From positions 1-42,841 of the forward strand of contig JAGOQT010000003.1 of NCBI GenBank assembly GCA_018007255.1: a stretch of 42,841 nucleotides of DNA, written 5' to 3'. The notes under the pieces were generated by a model. It saw only the letters and a list, made by a program, of their open reading frames with translations, ran no database searches and had not been told where the DNA came from. Both the position numbers and the translations under genes were made by a program. Shown in pieces: positions 1 through 9,784 of this stretch. Position 1 is the first letter of the stretch. Each line of letters starts with the position of its first letter. The stretch is from Phycisphaerae bacterium. GTDB taxonomy: Bacteria; Planctomycetota; Phycisphaerae; Sedimentisphaerales; Anaerobacaceae.

Positions 1-1
1 C

Positions 2-514
2 TCCACAGGGTACACCCCCTACGATGCGGGGATCACGATGGAGATCACCCCGCACATCAGCGAGGGAGACCTCCTTCAGTTGAATGTACTCCTGACTCGA
101 TCGGACTTCACCACGGACGCCACGGGTCAGGTGCCTCCGAACAAGAACCAAAGCGAGATCAACACGGTGGTGACCGTGCCGGACCGCAGCACGATCATCT
201 TGGGCGGCCTGGTCCGGCTCAAGCAGGACAAGGGGACCACCAAGGTCCCGATCCTGGGCGACCTGCCGATCCTGGGCGGCCTCTTCCGAAGCACGTCCAA
301 CAAGGAGTCCGAGAACAAGAAGCTCTATGTGTTCGTCAAGGCGGAGATCATCCGGCCCGCGGACGTGTTGGCCGGGGACAACGCCCTGCAGACGCTCTCA
401 GACACGCACCGGACGGCCTTTGAGGAGCACGAGTCCGCTTTCCAAAATGCGCCCAGCTTCCCAGGAGCCAAGCCCGTGTACATGAGTCCGCTCAAGGTAC
501 TGGACGCGCAGTAG
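2..514 (+). CDS. gspD: GspD, type II secretion secretin, C-terminal part only
   Basis: The reading frame is open from the window edge, so this is the last ~170 residues of a larger gene. It matches the C-terminal secretin domain that forms the outer-membrane beta-barrel channel of type II secretion: a stretch resembling 'GITMEITPHISEGD', then the hallmark 'VPDRSTIILGGL' and 'VPILGDLPILGGLFR' motifs. A short tail (about 50 residues) follows, where the S-domain that binds pilotin lies in some relatives. It is followed 20 bp later by gspE, and the E-to-M order downstream supports GspD rather than PilQ or a phage secretin. The N-domains lie outside the window and cannot be judged. Confidence 0.93.
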   Translation, partial: STGYTPYDAGITMEITPHISEGDLLQLNVLLTRSDFTTDATGQVPPNKNQSEINTVVTVPDRSTIILGGLVRLKQDKGTTKVPILGDLPILGGLFRSTSNKESENKKLYVFVKAEIIRPADVLAGDNALQTLSDTHRTAFEEHESAFQNAPSFPGAKPVYMSPLKVLDAQ

Positions 515-534
515 GGCAGAAGACCAACGCCATC

Positions 535-2322
<1,788 letters not shown>

Positions 2323-2377
2323 ATCCGACAGAACAGGGAGTCGTCCGTGAAGGATCGACCGAACGGGATGGGCAGGC

Positions 2378-3592
2378 ATGCCGACGTATGAGTACATAGC
2401 CATCGCCCCCGATGGGAAGAAGATCAAGGGAACGCTGACGGCGGAAAGCCCGTTTGTGGCCCGCCGCCAGCTGCGGAATCGTAGTATCCACCCATCCTCC
2501 ATTACGGAAGTGACCGCCAGCACGGAACGGACACTGGCGGTCCTTTCCTTTCTCAAGAAGCCCAAGAGACGCCTGATCATCGAGGTCACCAAGCAGCTGG
2601 CGACCCTGCTCGGCTCGGGCATCAAACTGACCGAGGCCCTGTCGGTCATGGCCATCCAGACCCCCGATCCGCGGTTTCGCACCGTCCTGACCGAGGTGAG
2701 GGATCGGGTGATCACAGGGGAGGCCTTCGCAGAGACCCTCAAGGACTACAGCGAGTACTTCGATGTGATCTACGTGAGCATGGTCCGCGTCGGCGAGGTC
2801 ACCGGGAACCTCGGGGGGTGCCTGGCGACCCTGTCCGCCTTCATGGAGAAACGCCAGCGGGTCGAGTCCAAGGTGATCACGGCCATGATCTACCCGGCGG
2901 CCATGCTCGTCTTTTGCACGGTGGCCATCGTGATCCTGACCACCCGTGTCATCCCCAGCATCGGAGAGCAGATCAAGCGGTCCGGCCAGAAGCTGCCCTG
3001 GATCACCGAGCAGTTGATGGGGGTCGGGCACGTCCTGACGAGCGCCTGGGTCCTGGTCGTGATCGGCGCGATTGCAGGCCTGATCTGGGGGGTCCGGCGG
3101 TTTCTGAGGACCGAGCGAGGGGCGTACCTCCGGGACCGGACTCTCCTGTCCCTGCCCATCTTCGGACCCCTGGTCAAGCAGCGGGTGGTCTCCCGTTTTG
3201 CCTCGACCCTGTCCACCCTGCTGGGGTCCGGGTTGCCCATGGCCGAATCGCTGCGGGTCGTTGCGGAGGTCACCGGCAACGTCATCATGAGAAAGGCCGT
3301 CCAGATCGCCCGCGAGCGGATCCTGTCCGGTGCGGACATCGCCTCTCCCCTGCGAGACAGCGGCGTGATCAGCCCCGCCATCGCACACATGGTCGCCGTG
3401 GGAGAGAAGAGCGGAGAGCTGGAGACCATGCTCAAGGCGATCAGCGACGACCTGGAGAGCTCCACGGACATCGTCATCGAGCGGCTCAGCGCGGCCCTGG
3501 AGCCCGTAATCATCGTGGGCGTGGCCGCCATCGTCGGGCTGATCGCCTATGCCACGATCCTGCCCATCCTGAAGCTGTCCAAGATCAACTAG
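2378..3592 (+). CDS. gspF: GspF, type II secretion inner-membrane platform protein
   Basis: 404 residues, the normal length for GspF/PilC. It begins with the typical 'MPTYEYIAIAPDGKKIKG' start. Two T2SF cytoplasmic domains follow (about 75-195 and 275-400), each with the family pattern around 'KQLATLLGSGIKLTEAL' and 'ASTLSTLLGSGLPMAESL'. Hydrophobic segments lie near 170-190 ('AMIYPAAMLVFCTVAIVIL'), 220-240 and at the C-terminus ('VIIVGVAAIVGLIAYATIL'). The family forms the inner-membrane platform that couples the GspE ATPase to pseudopilin extraction. It lies 55 bp after gspE and 18 bp before gspG, consistent with one transcript. Confidence 0.95.
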   Translation: MPTYEYIAIAPDGKKIKGTLTAESPFVARRQLRNRSIHPSSITEVTASTERTLAVLSFLKKPKRRLIIEVTKQLATLLGSGIKLTEALSVMAIQTPDPRFRTVLTEVRDRVITGEAFAETLKDYSEYFDVIYVSMVRVGEVTGNLGGCLATLSAFMEKRQRVESKVITAMIYPAAMLVFCTVAIVILTTRVIPSIGEQIKRSGQKLPWITEQLMGVGHVLTSAWVLVVIGAIAGLIWGVRRFLRTERGAYLRDRTLLSLPIFGPLVKQRVVSRFASTLSTLLGSGLPMAESLRVVAEVTGNVIMRKAVQIARERILSGADIASPLRDSGVISPAIAHMVAVGEKSGELETMLKAISDDLESSTDIVIERLSAALEPVIIVGVAAIVGLIAYATILPILKLSKIN

Positions 3593-3610
3593 GTTAGGAG
3601 GTCATCCGAC

Positions 3611-4093
3611 ATGAGACGAAGGAAGCGTGTGACGAATCGAAGCGGCTTCACCATGATCGAACTGGTGGCGGTCCTGGTCATCCTCGGCCTGCTCGCAGCC
3701 GTGGTGGGCAGGAACGTCATGCAGGACATCGAGAGGGGCCGGCAGAACACCACCATGGCCAATCTCAAGATCCTGCACCAGGCCGTACTCCAGTTCAAGA
3801 TGGACACCGGGCGCTACCCCACAGCAGAAGAGGGATTGTCGGCCTTGGTTGTTCAGCCGAGCGACGTCTCGGGTTGGCAGCCCGGCGGGTATCTCACGGA
3901 GACCGCGATCCCCAGGGACGCCTGGGACAACGAGTTCATCTATGAGCTGTACCCGGAGAGCGGAAAGCCCTTTGTGATCAAGAGCCTTGGGGACGACCGC
4001 CAGGAGGGGGGCGAGGGGTACGCTGCGGACCTGTACAGTACCGACTCCGGCCTCCAGAAGGGCGTGGGCGGTCCGGGGACCGGCGGATCCTAG
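3611..4093 (+). CDS. gspG: GspG, major type II pseudopilin
   Basis: 160 residues. A basic leader ends in a prepilin peptidase site, 'RSG|FTMIELVAVLVILGLL', with the conserved Glu at +5 of the mature protein. The globular part has the GspG pattern 'DTGRYPTAEEGL' followed by 'AIPRDAWDNEFIY', a 'VIKSLGDDRQEGGEG' segment and Asp-rich residues near the C-terminus that in GspG form a calcium site. A strong Shine-Dalgarno (TAGGAGGTC, 11 nt before ATG) fits the major subunit being the most highly translated. GspG polymerises into the periplasmic pseudopilus. The prepilin peptidase (GspO) needed to process it is not in the window. Confidence 0.95.
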   Translation: MRRRKRVTNRSGFTMIELVAVLVILGLLAAVVGRNVMQDIERGRQNTTMANLKILHQAVLQFKMDTGRYPTAEEGLSALVVQPSDVSGWQPGGYLTETAIPRDAWDNEFIYELYPESGKPFVIKSLGDDRQEGGEGYAADLYSTDSGLQKGVGGPGTGGS

Positions 4094-4118
4094 GTCTTGA
4101 CAGGCCGTGAGGTAGCCC

Positions 4119-4688
4119 ATGCCCCGCGTGTGCCCGCCCCCGCAGCCCCGTGCCGGCTCCAGACCCGGACTGACCTTGATCGAGCTGATCGTCACGCTCT
4201 CGATCCTGGGCCTGTTCGTGTCGTGGACCACGGTGAATCTCTCCGGGGTCCTGCGACGGGCCACGTTCAGTGGAACGGCCGAGGAGTTCATGTCCGTCTT
4301 GCGCACCGCGGTCACGGCCGCGGCCGAGAGCGATCGCCGGTATGAGGTGGTCCTCGACCTCCCGCAGCAGACCTACCTCCTCCGGGAGATCACCACGCTG
4401 GACCTGGACGAGGCGATCCCGGATGAGGACATCCTCTTGGAGGGATCCTTTGGGCCCAAGTGTCGAGTCTCGTACGTCCAGTTCGACGACCTCGAGTCCA
4501 CATACGCAGATCGTGCCAAGTTCCGGGTCGGGCGGACCGGGTGGCAGTACGGAGGCAAGATCGTCCTCTTGGACGAAGAGGACCAGCCTCACACGATCTT
4601 GGTCCACCGCCTGAACCGGACCGTGGAACGGGTCGAGGGCGACGCGGCCCTCGCCCTGCCCATGGACAAGGAGTCGATGCTGTTTTGA
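4119..4688 (+). CDS. gspH: GspH-like minor pseudopilin
   Basis: 189 residues with a Pro-rich 17-residue leader and prepilin cleavage site 'RPG|LTLIELIVTLSILGLF', Glu at +5. The rest is a small globular domain ('FSGTAEEFMSVLRTAVTAAA', then beta-rich sequence) typical of GspH/FimT-like pseudopilins, where core conservation is low. The ribosome site GAGGT lies 6-7 nt before the ATG. It sits between gspG and gspI, the standard gspH position, and the assignment depends on that order plus the N-terminus. It would be a minor subunit joining GspG to the I-J-K tip complex. Confidence 0.85.
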   Translation: MPRVCPPPQPRAGSRPGLTLIELIVTLSILGLFVSWTTVNLSGVLRRATFSGTAEEFMSVLRTAVTAAAESDRRYEVVLDLPQQTYLLREITTLDLDEAIPDEDILLEGSFGPKCRVSYVQFDDLESTYADRAKFRVGRTGWQYGGKIVLLDEEDQPHTILVHRLNRTVERVEGDAALALPMDKESMLF

Positions 4689-4743
4689 AGGCCGGCCCGG
4701 GACACGGCGAAGACGGAGGAGCGGTGCTTGAGCGGAACTCCAA

Positions 4744-5520
4744 ATGAACGGACTTGAACGATCCATGTCGACTGAAGAGGGCCTTTCCCGCGGCCTGCGC
4801 CGCGGCTTCTCCCTCATGGAGACCCTGGTCGCGATCCAGATCCTGGCCCTGATGTGCACCGGGATCGTGGTGGTGATGAACCGTTGCACTGAGACCGTCA
4901 CGAACCTGAGCCGGGAAGGGGACGCCCTGGAGGAGGCCCGGGACCAGATGGAGCGGATCCTGGCCAGGGCCTCGGTCCAGGAGTCCGTCGAGTCCGGACC
5001 CTCCGAACGGTTTGCAGGCATCGAGTGGCAGACCGCGGTCGAGGTCTTCGACGAGCCCGTGGAGGGCACGACCTGGGCCCGGGCCGTATGCTCAAGTCAG
5101 TACGAGGACGCGAACGGCCAGACGCAGACCCTGACACTGACCTGCTGGCTCACCCGGCTGACCGAGGCCCAACTGGCCCAGCTCCGCGAGCTCGGCGGAG
5201 ATCAGGTCCTTGCAGACCTGGACGCCGCGGCCCGGTACGCCGCCGTGCCTCCGGAGACCCTCCAGCAGTGGCTGGAGAACGGCCTGGTCCTGACGGAAGA
5301 GGGGGCCTTTCTCAAGGCCAACCTGGACCTGTACAAGCGGACGAATGGACAACCCACTGAAGAGGAGAAGGCACAGCAGATCCGTTCACCGGAGGAACTG
5401 GAGGACCCACTCCAGGGCGGTCCGGCGCAGGCCCAGCCCGGCCAGGGGCAGGGACGGGGGGCGCCGGCCTCTCCCCCGCCCGCTCTTCCGCCTGGAATCC
5501 CGCAGAGGGGCATCCGATAA
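4744..5520 (+). CDS. gspI: GspI-like minor pseudopilin with long C-terminal tail
   Basis: 258 residues, about twice the usual GspI length. The cleavage site is 'RRG|FSLMETLVAIQILALM', Glu at +5, after a ~21-residue basic leader (a start at the next Met, 4765, is possible). The first ~140 residues resemble GspI. The remainder is an extension containing a helical stretch (about 155-215) and a Pro/Gln/Gly-rich tail ('PAQAQPGQGQGRGAPASPPP') with no recognised domain. GspI nucleates the pseudopilus tip with GspJ and GspK, both encoded next. The stop is 1 bp before the gspJ ATG, suggesting coupled translation. Confidence 0.82.
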   Translation: MNGLERSMSTEEGLSRGLRRGFSLMETLVAIQILALMCTGIVVVMNRCTETVTNLSREGDALEEARDQMERILARASVQESVESGPSERFAGIEWQTAVEVFDEPVEGTTWARAVCSSQYEDANGQTQTLTLTCWLTRLTEAQLAQLRELGGDQVLADLDAAARYAAVPPETLQQWLENGLVLTEEGAFLKANLDLYKRTNGQPTEEEKAQQIRSPEELEDPLQGGPAQAQPGQGQGRGAPASPPPALPPGIPQRGIR

Positions 5521-5521
5521 G

Positions 5522-6406
5522 ATGTCACACACGAGGCACAGGACGCATGCGACGACCGCCCACCACCGGGGGCAAGCGGACCCGGAGGCCCGGGCTCGCC
5601 CTTCCCACAGGAGGCCTTGCGCCCCGGGTTTCTCCCTCGTGGAGCTCCTGCTTTCCCTCGTCATCAGCGCGATGGTCATGGGCGCGGCGTTGGCCGTTCA
5701 TCAGCGGATGCAGCAGGCGGCCCTGGCGGTCCTGGGCCGGATCCGCTCCCCCAGTATCCCGTCCGAGGTCTTCCAGCTGATCCGCGAGGATCTGGACCAG
5801 GTCACCGCCTCGCCCGGGACCCGCATCCTGATCGACAACAAGCGGGAGAAGGGCTATCCCGTGGCCAGGCTCATCCTTCGCAAGACCATCACGGACAAGA
5901 AGAACGCGGAGCAGGTCTTCGAGGAGATCATCTGGCAGGCGACCTACGATATCGCAACCGATCGCGTCACCTTGTACCGCAGCCACAGCGGATTGGCCTT
6001 GGAGGACCGCCTGCTCGATCGTCGGCGCCGTTCCGTGGAGGCCCAGTATCCGTTCATACCCGTGTGCGGAGGACTCACCACGTTCACGGTCAGGGCCCCC
6101 CAAGGGGTGAACCTCCTGGAGCGGTGGGCCAGCCCCGCCCTGCCCACGGGGGTGGAGGTGACGATGTCGTTTGCCGACCCGATTCGGACTCCTCAAGGAG
6201 AACTGGCCATCCCTGAGTCCGACCAGATCACCCGCATGATCGCTGTGGACGCCATGCGGATGGTCCGATTCGAGGTCGTGGCACCGGATGCCAATGCCCC
6301 CGGCCAGGATGGAAACGCACCCGCTGCAGGGGCGCAGCGGAACGCGACAGGCCAGGACCCGAGACGTCCAGGATCACGGAGCGGCAATGCAGTGCCCACG
6401 AGATAG
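5522..6406 (+). CDS. gspJ: GspJ-like minor pseudopilin
   Basis: 294 residues from the ATG at 5522, one base after the gspI stop; the frame is open further upstream, but that would overlap gspI by ~175 bp. The leader is unusually long and basic (about 36 residues, His/Arg-rich) before 'CAPG|FSLVELLLSLVISAMVMG', Glu at +5. The body carries features of GspJ such as 'SEVFQLIREDLDQVTASPG' and a beta-rich domain ending near 'MRMVRFEVVAP', then a disordered Gly/Asn/Arg-rich tail. Its 3' end overlaps gspK by 20 bp. Role: tip complex subunit with GspI and GspK. Confidence 0.85.
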   Translation: MSHTRHRTHATTAHHRGQADPEARARPSHRRPCAPGFSLVELLLSLVISAMVMGAALAVHQRMQQAALAVLGRIRSPSIPSEVFQLIREDLDQVTASPGTRILIDNKREKGYPVARLILRKTITDKKNAEQVFEEIIWQATYDIATDRVTLYRSHSGLALEDRLLDRRRRSVEAQYPFIPVCGGLTTFTVRAPQGVNLLERWASPALPTGVEVTMSFADPIRTPQGELAIPESDQITRMIAVDAMRMVRFEVVAPDANAPGQDGNAPAAGAQRNATGQDPRRPGSRSGNAVPTR

Positions 6407-7703
6407 ACACCGGCGACCCACTGCGCCGGCGCAAGCCGGGCGTGCAGCGTCACGAGGTTCGGGTGTAGTCCTGCTCGTGACCCTCGTGCTCCTGGTCGCG
6501 CTCGCGGCCCTGGCCTACACCGTGACCAGCCGCGTAGCCGCCCACCGCCACCGGGCCCGCTATCTCATCGACCACGCCCGGGCCCGGTACGCGAGGGATT
6601 CGGCCCTTCGCTTCAGTGCGACCGTGGTCGAGGCCCTGGACCTGTCCCTGATCAGCCGGCCCAACGAGCCCGACTTCTCCGACCTGTTCCGCATGAGCGA
6701 TGCCCAGGTGGACGAGCTGCTGGGCCGGCACAAGGCCAGCCAGGAGGCGGCCGGAGGCCGAACGCCCCCTGGGGTGGCGGATGTCCACAGAGCGGACCCG
6801 AATGGGGCTGACGCAAACTCCCCGGCTCCGCGGGAAGACCTCCTTGCGGGGGAGGAGGAGTTTGTGCCAGGGCCCTACGGTCCGCCCTGGCCGCTCGTGA
6901 GCCAGCCCATCGAGTTCGAGATCGACGCCGTGCAGATCCGCATCGAGATCGAGGACGAGAACGCAAAGTACCCACTGGGGTGGATGCTCCTGGAGGAGCC
7001 CGCCCTGCAGCGCCCGGCCAATGCCGGGTTCGAGACCTTCTGCGAATGGATGGGGTGGACGCCCAGGGAGATCGATGCGGTCAAGGAGCAACTGACCGAG
7101 GTGTCCCAGGTCACCCGCTTCCAGCTGCAGCCGGACCAACCGGCCGCAGCCGCAGCCGCAGCGGGAGCGCGGGGCCGGGCGGTCACGCCGCAGTCGGCCC
7201 GGACAGCCACGGCAGGCGCCTCGCAACAGGCCGCCGCTCGAACGGCGTCGCCGGCCGAGCGACAGCGGAGCGACCTGGGCCGCCTGGTCCACAGCTCTCT
7301 CCTGGACCAGGATCTGTTGTCCAGGCCCACGATCGCCAGCGACCGTCGCCAGGAGTCTTTGTCCCGGTATGTGGGGCTGTGGGGCACGGCCCAGGTCAAC
7401 ATCAACACCGCGCCCCGCCACGTCCTAGAAGCGGCCCTGGCCTTTGTGGGGGACGCGGCACCCATGGCGGATGCCCTCATCCGTGAGAGGCAAAGGGCGC
7501 CCTTTAAGGACCTTGCCGACTTGAGAAAGAGGGTGACTCGGTATGCCGATGCCCTGGAGAAGGGCTCGCCGTACATCACCTTCGCCAGTACAACCTTTGC
7601 GGTCCGGATCACCGCGGTCTGCGGTTCGGCCCGGTCGCGCGGAGTGGCGGGCATGACGAGGCAAGGCTCGACCGTGAAGACGATCGGAGTCCTGTTCGAT
7701 TGA
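6387..7703 (+). CDS. gspK: GspK-like minor pseudopilin (tip subunit)
   Basis: 438 residues from the ATG at 6387, which has a GGAG ribosome site and overlaps the gspJ end. The N-terminus is 'SRG|SGVVLLVTLVLLVALAAL'. Like other GspK proteins it lacks the Glu at +5, which fits the tip position. The central region contains an Ala/Gln-rich low-complexity insert ('QPDQPAAAAAAAGARGRAV'). The C-terminal part has the helix-hairpin-helix-like segment 'VNINTAPRHVLEAAL', followed by 'APFKDLADLRKRV', the GspK SAM-like signature. GspK caps the pseudopilus. Two inserts (about residues 110-170 and 245-295) are longer than in proteobacterial GspK. Confidence 0.88.
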   Translation: MQCPRDRHRRPTAPAQAGRAASRGSGVVLLVTLVLLVALAALAYTVTSRVAAHRHRARYLIDHARARYARDSALRFSATVVEALDLSLISRPNEPDFSDLFRMSDAQVDELLGRHKASQEAAGGRTPPGVADVHRADPNGADANSPAPREDLLAGEEEFVPGPYGPPWPLVSQPIEFEIDAVQIRIEIEDENAKYPLGWMLLEEPALQRPANAGFETFCEWMGWTPREIDAVKEQLTEVSQVTRFQLQPDQPAAAAAAAGARGRAVTPQSARTATAGASQQAAARTASPAERQRSDLGRLVHSSLLDQDLLSRPTIASDRRQESLSRYVGLWGTAQVNINTAPRHVLEAALAFVGDAAPMADALIRERQRAPFKDLADLRKRVTRYADALEKGSPYITFASTTFAVRITAVCGSARSRGVAGMTRQGSTVKTIGVLFD

Positions 7704-7741
7704 ACGAAGCCCCGAGGAAGCGGGGCATTGAGGCCGGTACG

Positions 7742-9214
7742 ATGCACAAGCAGAACACCCTGGGATTGTACGTCAGCAAGGGCCAGGCCACGGGGGTGTG
7801 TGTCCCCGCCAAGGGGCACACCCGAGAGGCCGTCGGGGGCTTCCGCGTAACGGTGTCTGCCGCCGAGCCCGAGCCCTTCAAGGCCCTCGCCGCCCAGATC
7901 GCCCAGGCCTGCGCGGACAAGAAGCTCCGCTTCTCCGACACCGTGGTGGCCCTGGACTGTGCCCTGTTCATGCAGCACCCGGTGCACAGTGAATTCATCA
8001 ATCCCAAACAGATTGCGGCCACCATCCGGTACGACACCGAGGAGGTCGTGGCCACCGACGTCTCGGCCATGGCCGTATCCTTCCAGATCCTCTCCAGCGG
8101 CGAGGGCGGCTCGGATCTCCATGTCTTCACCGCCGGCCGTGCGGTGCTGCAGGACCTCATCCTGGCCCTGCAGGGGCACGGCATGGATCCCGTCGGGGTC
8201 GAGCCGGACGTCTGCAGCCTGGCCCGGTTCGCCCGTGCACGCCTGACTCAGGTCAGGGCCGACCCCTCGCCAACCCTGGCCGCGGTCCTCTCGGAGCACC
8301 ACGGCTACTTCCTGCGATCCGCCGCGCCCCAGCAGGTCGTACCGATCCGGGCCTTCATGGTCGGCCGCCAGCAGAACCGAACCGATCTGCTCGCCCGCGA
8401 GGCCTTCGCGACCCTGGCGGCCGCGGACGAGCCGTCCATCCAGCGAGTGGTGTTCTATGACTCCGCCGGCCAGGTCCAGGCCTTGCCTCTTTCAGGCCGG
8501 CTGGGCAAAGAGGTCGTGGAGGTCGACTGGTTCAAGCCGGATCCGACTGAGCCGGCCACTGGGGTCCGGACCGAAACCGACGACCCTGTGCCCTATGCCA
8601 TCGCCTTCGGCGCAGCCCTGGCCCACGACGACAGGACCCACACGGCGAACTTCCGCAACGGCGACCTCGCATACGCAGGCAAGCGTATCCGCCTGCACAG
8701 CGCGATGCGGTGGGCCAGCATCTCGGTGACGCTTCTGATCCTGGCCGTCGGCCTGCACCTGCAGATGCGATGGGTCCGGGTCAACCAGGACACCGCCCGC
8801 CTGCAGGAGCGGATCTCCAAGGACTACGCCCCCGTCATGCGGGGCCCCATCCCCAAAGGCAGGAACCCCGTGGAAGAGCTCAGGCGGGAACTCCGACGGA
8901 TCAAGGACATCCGGAGCGGCGAGCTGAGTCTCCAGGAGTCAGTCCTGGCCCGGCTGACCCTGCTCCTGAGGGCCTTCACCGGCCTGGAGAAGACCGAACT
9001 CAAGATCGACTCTGTGGACATCACGACCAAGACCATCCGCGTGGATGGGAGCACCAAGAACCTGAGTGCCACGCAGACCTTGTACAAGACCCTCCAGGGC
9101 CAATTCGACATCATCAAAGAGCAGGCCGGGGACGTGAAGGCCGGGAGGTCCACATTCGGGATCTACCTTTCACCAAAGAAGGCGTCCGTCCCCGGGGGAG
9201 CTGCACAACCATGA
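7742..9214 (+). CDS. gspL: GspL-like (PilM/PilN-type) inner-membrane assembly protein
   Basis: 490 residues from the ATG at 7742 (GAGG 7-8 nt upstream). A TTG at 7700, overlapping the gspK stop, could add 14 residues. Residues 1-~310 read as an actin-like cytoplasmic domain ('FSDTVVALDCALFMQHPV', 'RYDTEEVVATDVSAM', 'GVEPDVCSLARF', 'VPYAIAFGAAL') as in PilM and the GspL cytoplasmic domain. A 'NFRNGDLAY' motif precedes one transmembrane helix at ~323-343, then a coiled coil and a ferredoxin-like periplasmic domain. GspL recruits the GspE ATPase to the membrane. Sequence identity to proteobacterial GspL appears low, so the name rests on architecture and gene order. Confidence 0.82.
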   Translation: MHKQNTLGLYVSKGQATGVCVPAKGHTREAVGGFRVTVSAAEPEPFKALAAQIAQACADKKLRFSDTVVALDCALFMQHPVHSEFINPKQIAATIRYDTEEVVATDVSAMAVSFQILSSGEGGSDLHVFTAGRAVLQDLILALQGHGMDPVGVEPDVCSLARFARARLTQVRADPSPTLAAVLSEHHGYFLRSAAPQQVVPIRAFMVGRQQNRTDLLAREAFATLAAADEPSIQRVVFYDSAGQVQALPLSGRLGKEVVEVDWFKPDPTEPATGVRTETDDPVPYAIAFGAALAHDDRTHTANFRNGDLAYAGKRIRLHSAMRWASISVTLLILAVGLHLQMRWVRVNQDTARLQERISKDYAPVMRGPIPKGRNPVEELRRELRRIKDIRSGELSLQESVLARLTLLLRAFTGLEKTELKIDSVDITTKTIRVDGSTKNLSATQTLYKTLQGQFDIIKEQAGDVKAGRSTFGIYLSPKKASVPGGAAQP

Positions 9215-9717
9215 GCAAAGACTTCTTCAGGAATCCCGTGTTCTTCTACGTCCTGATCCCCGTTGTGGCCGTGATCTGGCCGCTCCTTGTGTGGGGCCGG
9301 TACCTGCCCGCGGCCGAGAAGAACCTGGCCAAGTGGAAGGGTTGGTTCCCGGATGTCAACGCCCTGGCGGTGGAGGTCCTGCGACTCGAGCCGGACCGCC
9401 TGATCGAGGGGGCCCCTCAGGTGAAGGAGCAGTTCGACTACATGAGCGCGATCAGCCGCGCGGCCACGAAGTCGGGCATCCCGTCCGGCAGCTATCCCCA
9501 CACGACGGGCATGATGGCCAGGTCGTCCAAGGGGCAGGAGACCCAGACGGCCACGGTCACGCTCAAGAACGTGGACATCGTGCAGGCGTGCAAGTTCCTC
9601 TCGACCATCCAGCTTGACTGGCCCCACCTGGAGTGTACGAACATCAAACTGATCCAGGACAAGGGCACCGTGGACCGATGGACTGTCACCATCGGCCTGG
9701 AATACTTCTACAACTAG
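9211..9717 (+). CDS. gspM: GspM/PilO-like inner-membrane protein
   Basis: 168 residues. The start ATGA overlaps the gspL stop, and GGGGGAG lies 10 nt upstream. One N-terminal membrane helix (residues ~10-29, 'VFFYVLIPVVAVIWPLLVWG') is followed by a short helical stretch and a ferredoxin-like periplasmic fold near 110-168 ('TVTLKNVDIVQACKFL'). This is the bitopic layout of GspM/PilO, the partner of GspL. No obvious sequence motif names it, so the call depends on position after gspL and topology. It is the last recognisable secretion gene; gspC, gspN and gspO are not present here. Confidence 0.7.
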   Translation: MSKDFFRNPVFFYVLIPVVAVIWPLLVWGRYLPAAEKNLAKWKGWFPDVNALAVEVLRLEPDRLIEGAPQVKEQFDYMSAISRAATKSGIPSGSYPHTTGMMARSSKGQETQTATVTLKNVDIVQACKFLSTIQLDWPHLECTNIKLIQDKGTVDRWTVTIGLEYFYN

Positions 9718-9784
9718 GCCGCCGCGCCCCCTGTGCACCCGACCGGCTTTTGCCCTGGCTGTCCGGCTGGGTGCGCTGTAGGCT

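Noticed and set aside
7700-7741. TTG start overlapping the gspK stop for the GspL-like gene
   Set aside because: ATG at 7742 has a better-spaced GAGG and the extra 14 residues have no family match; kept only as an alternative.
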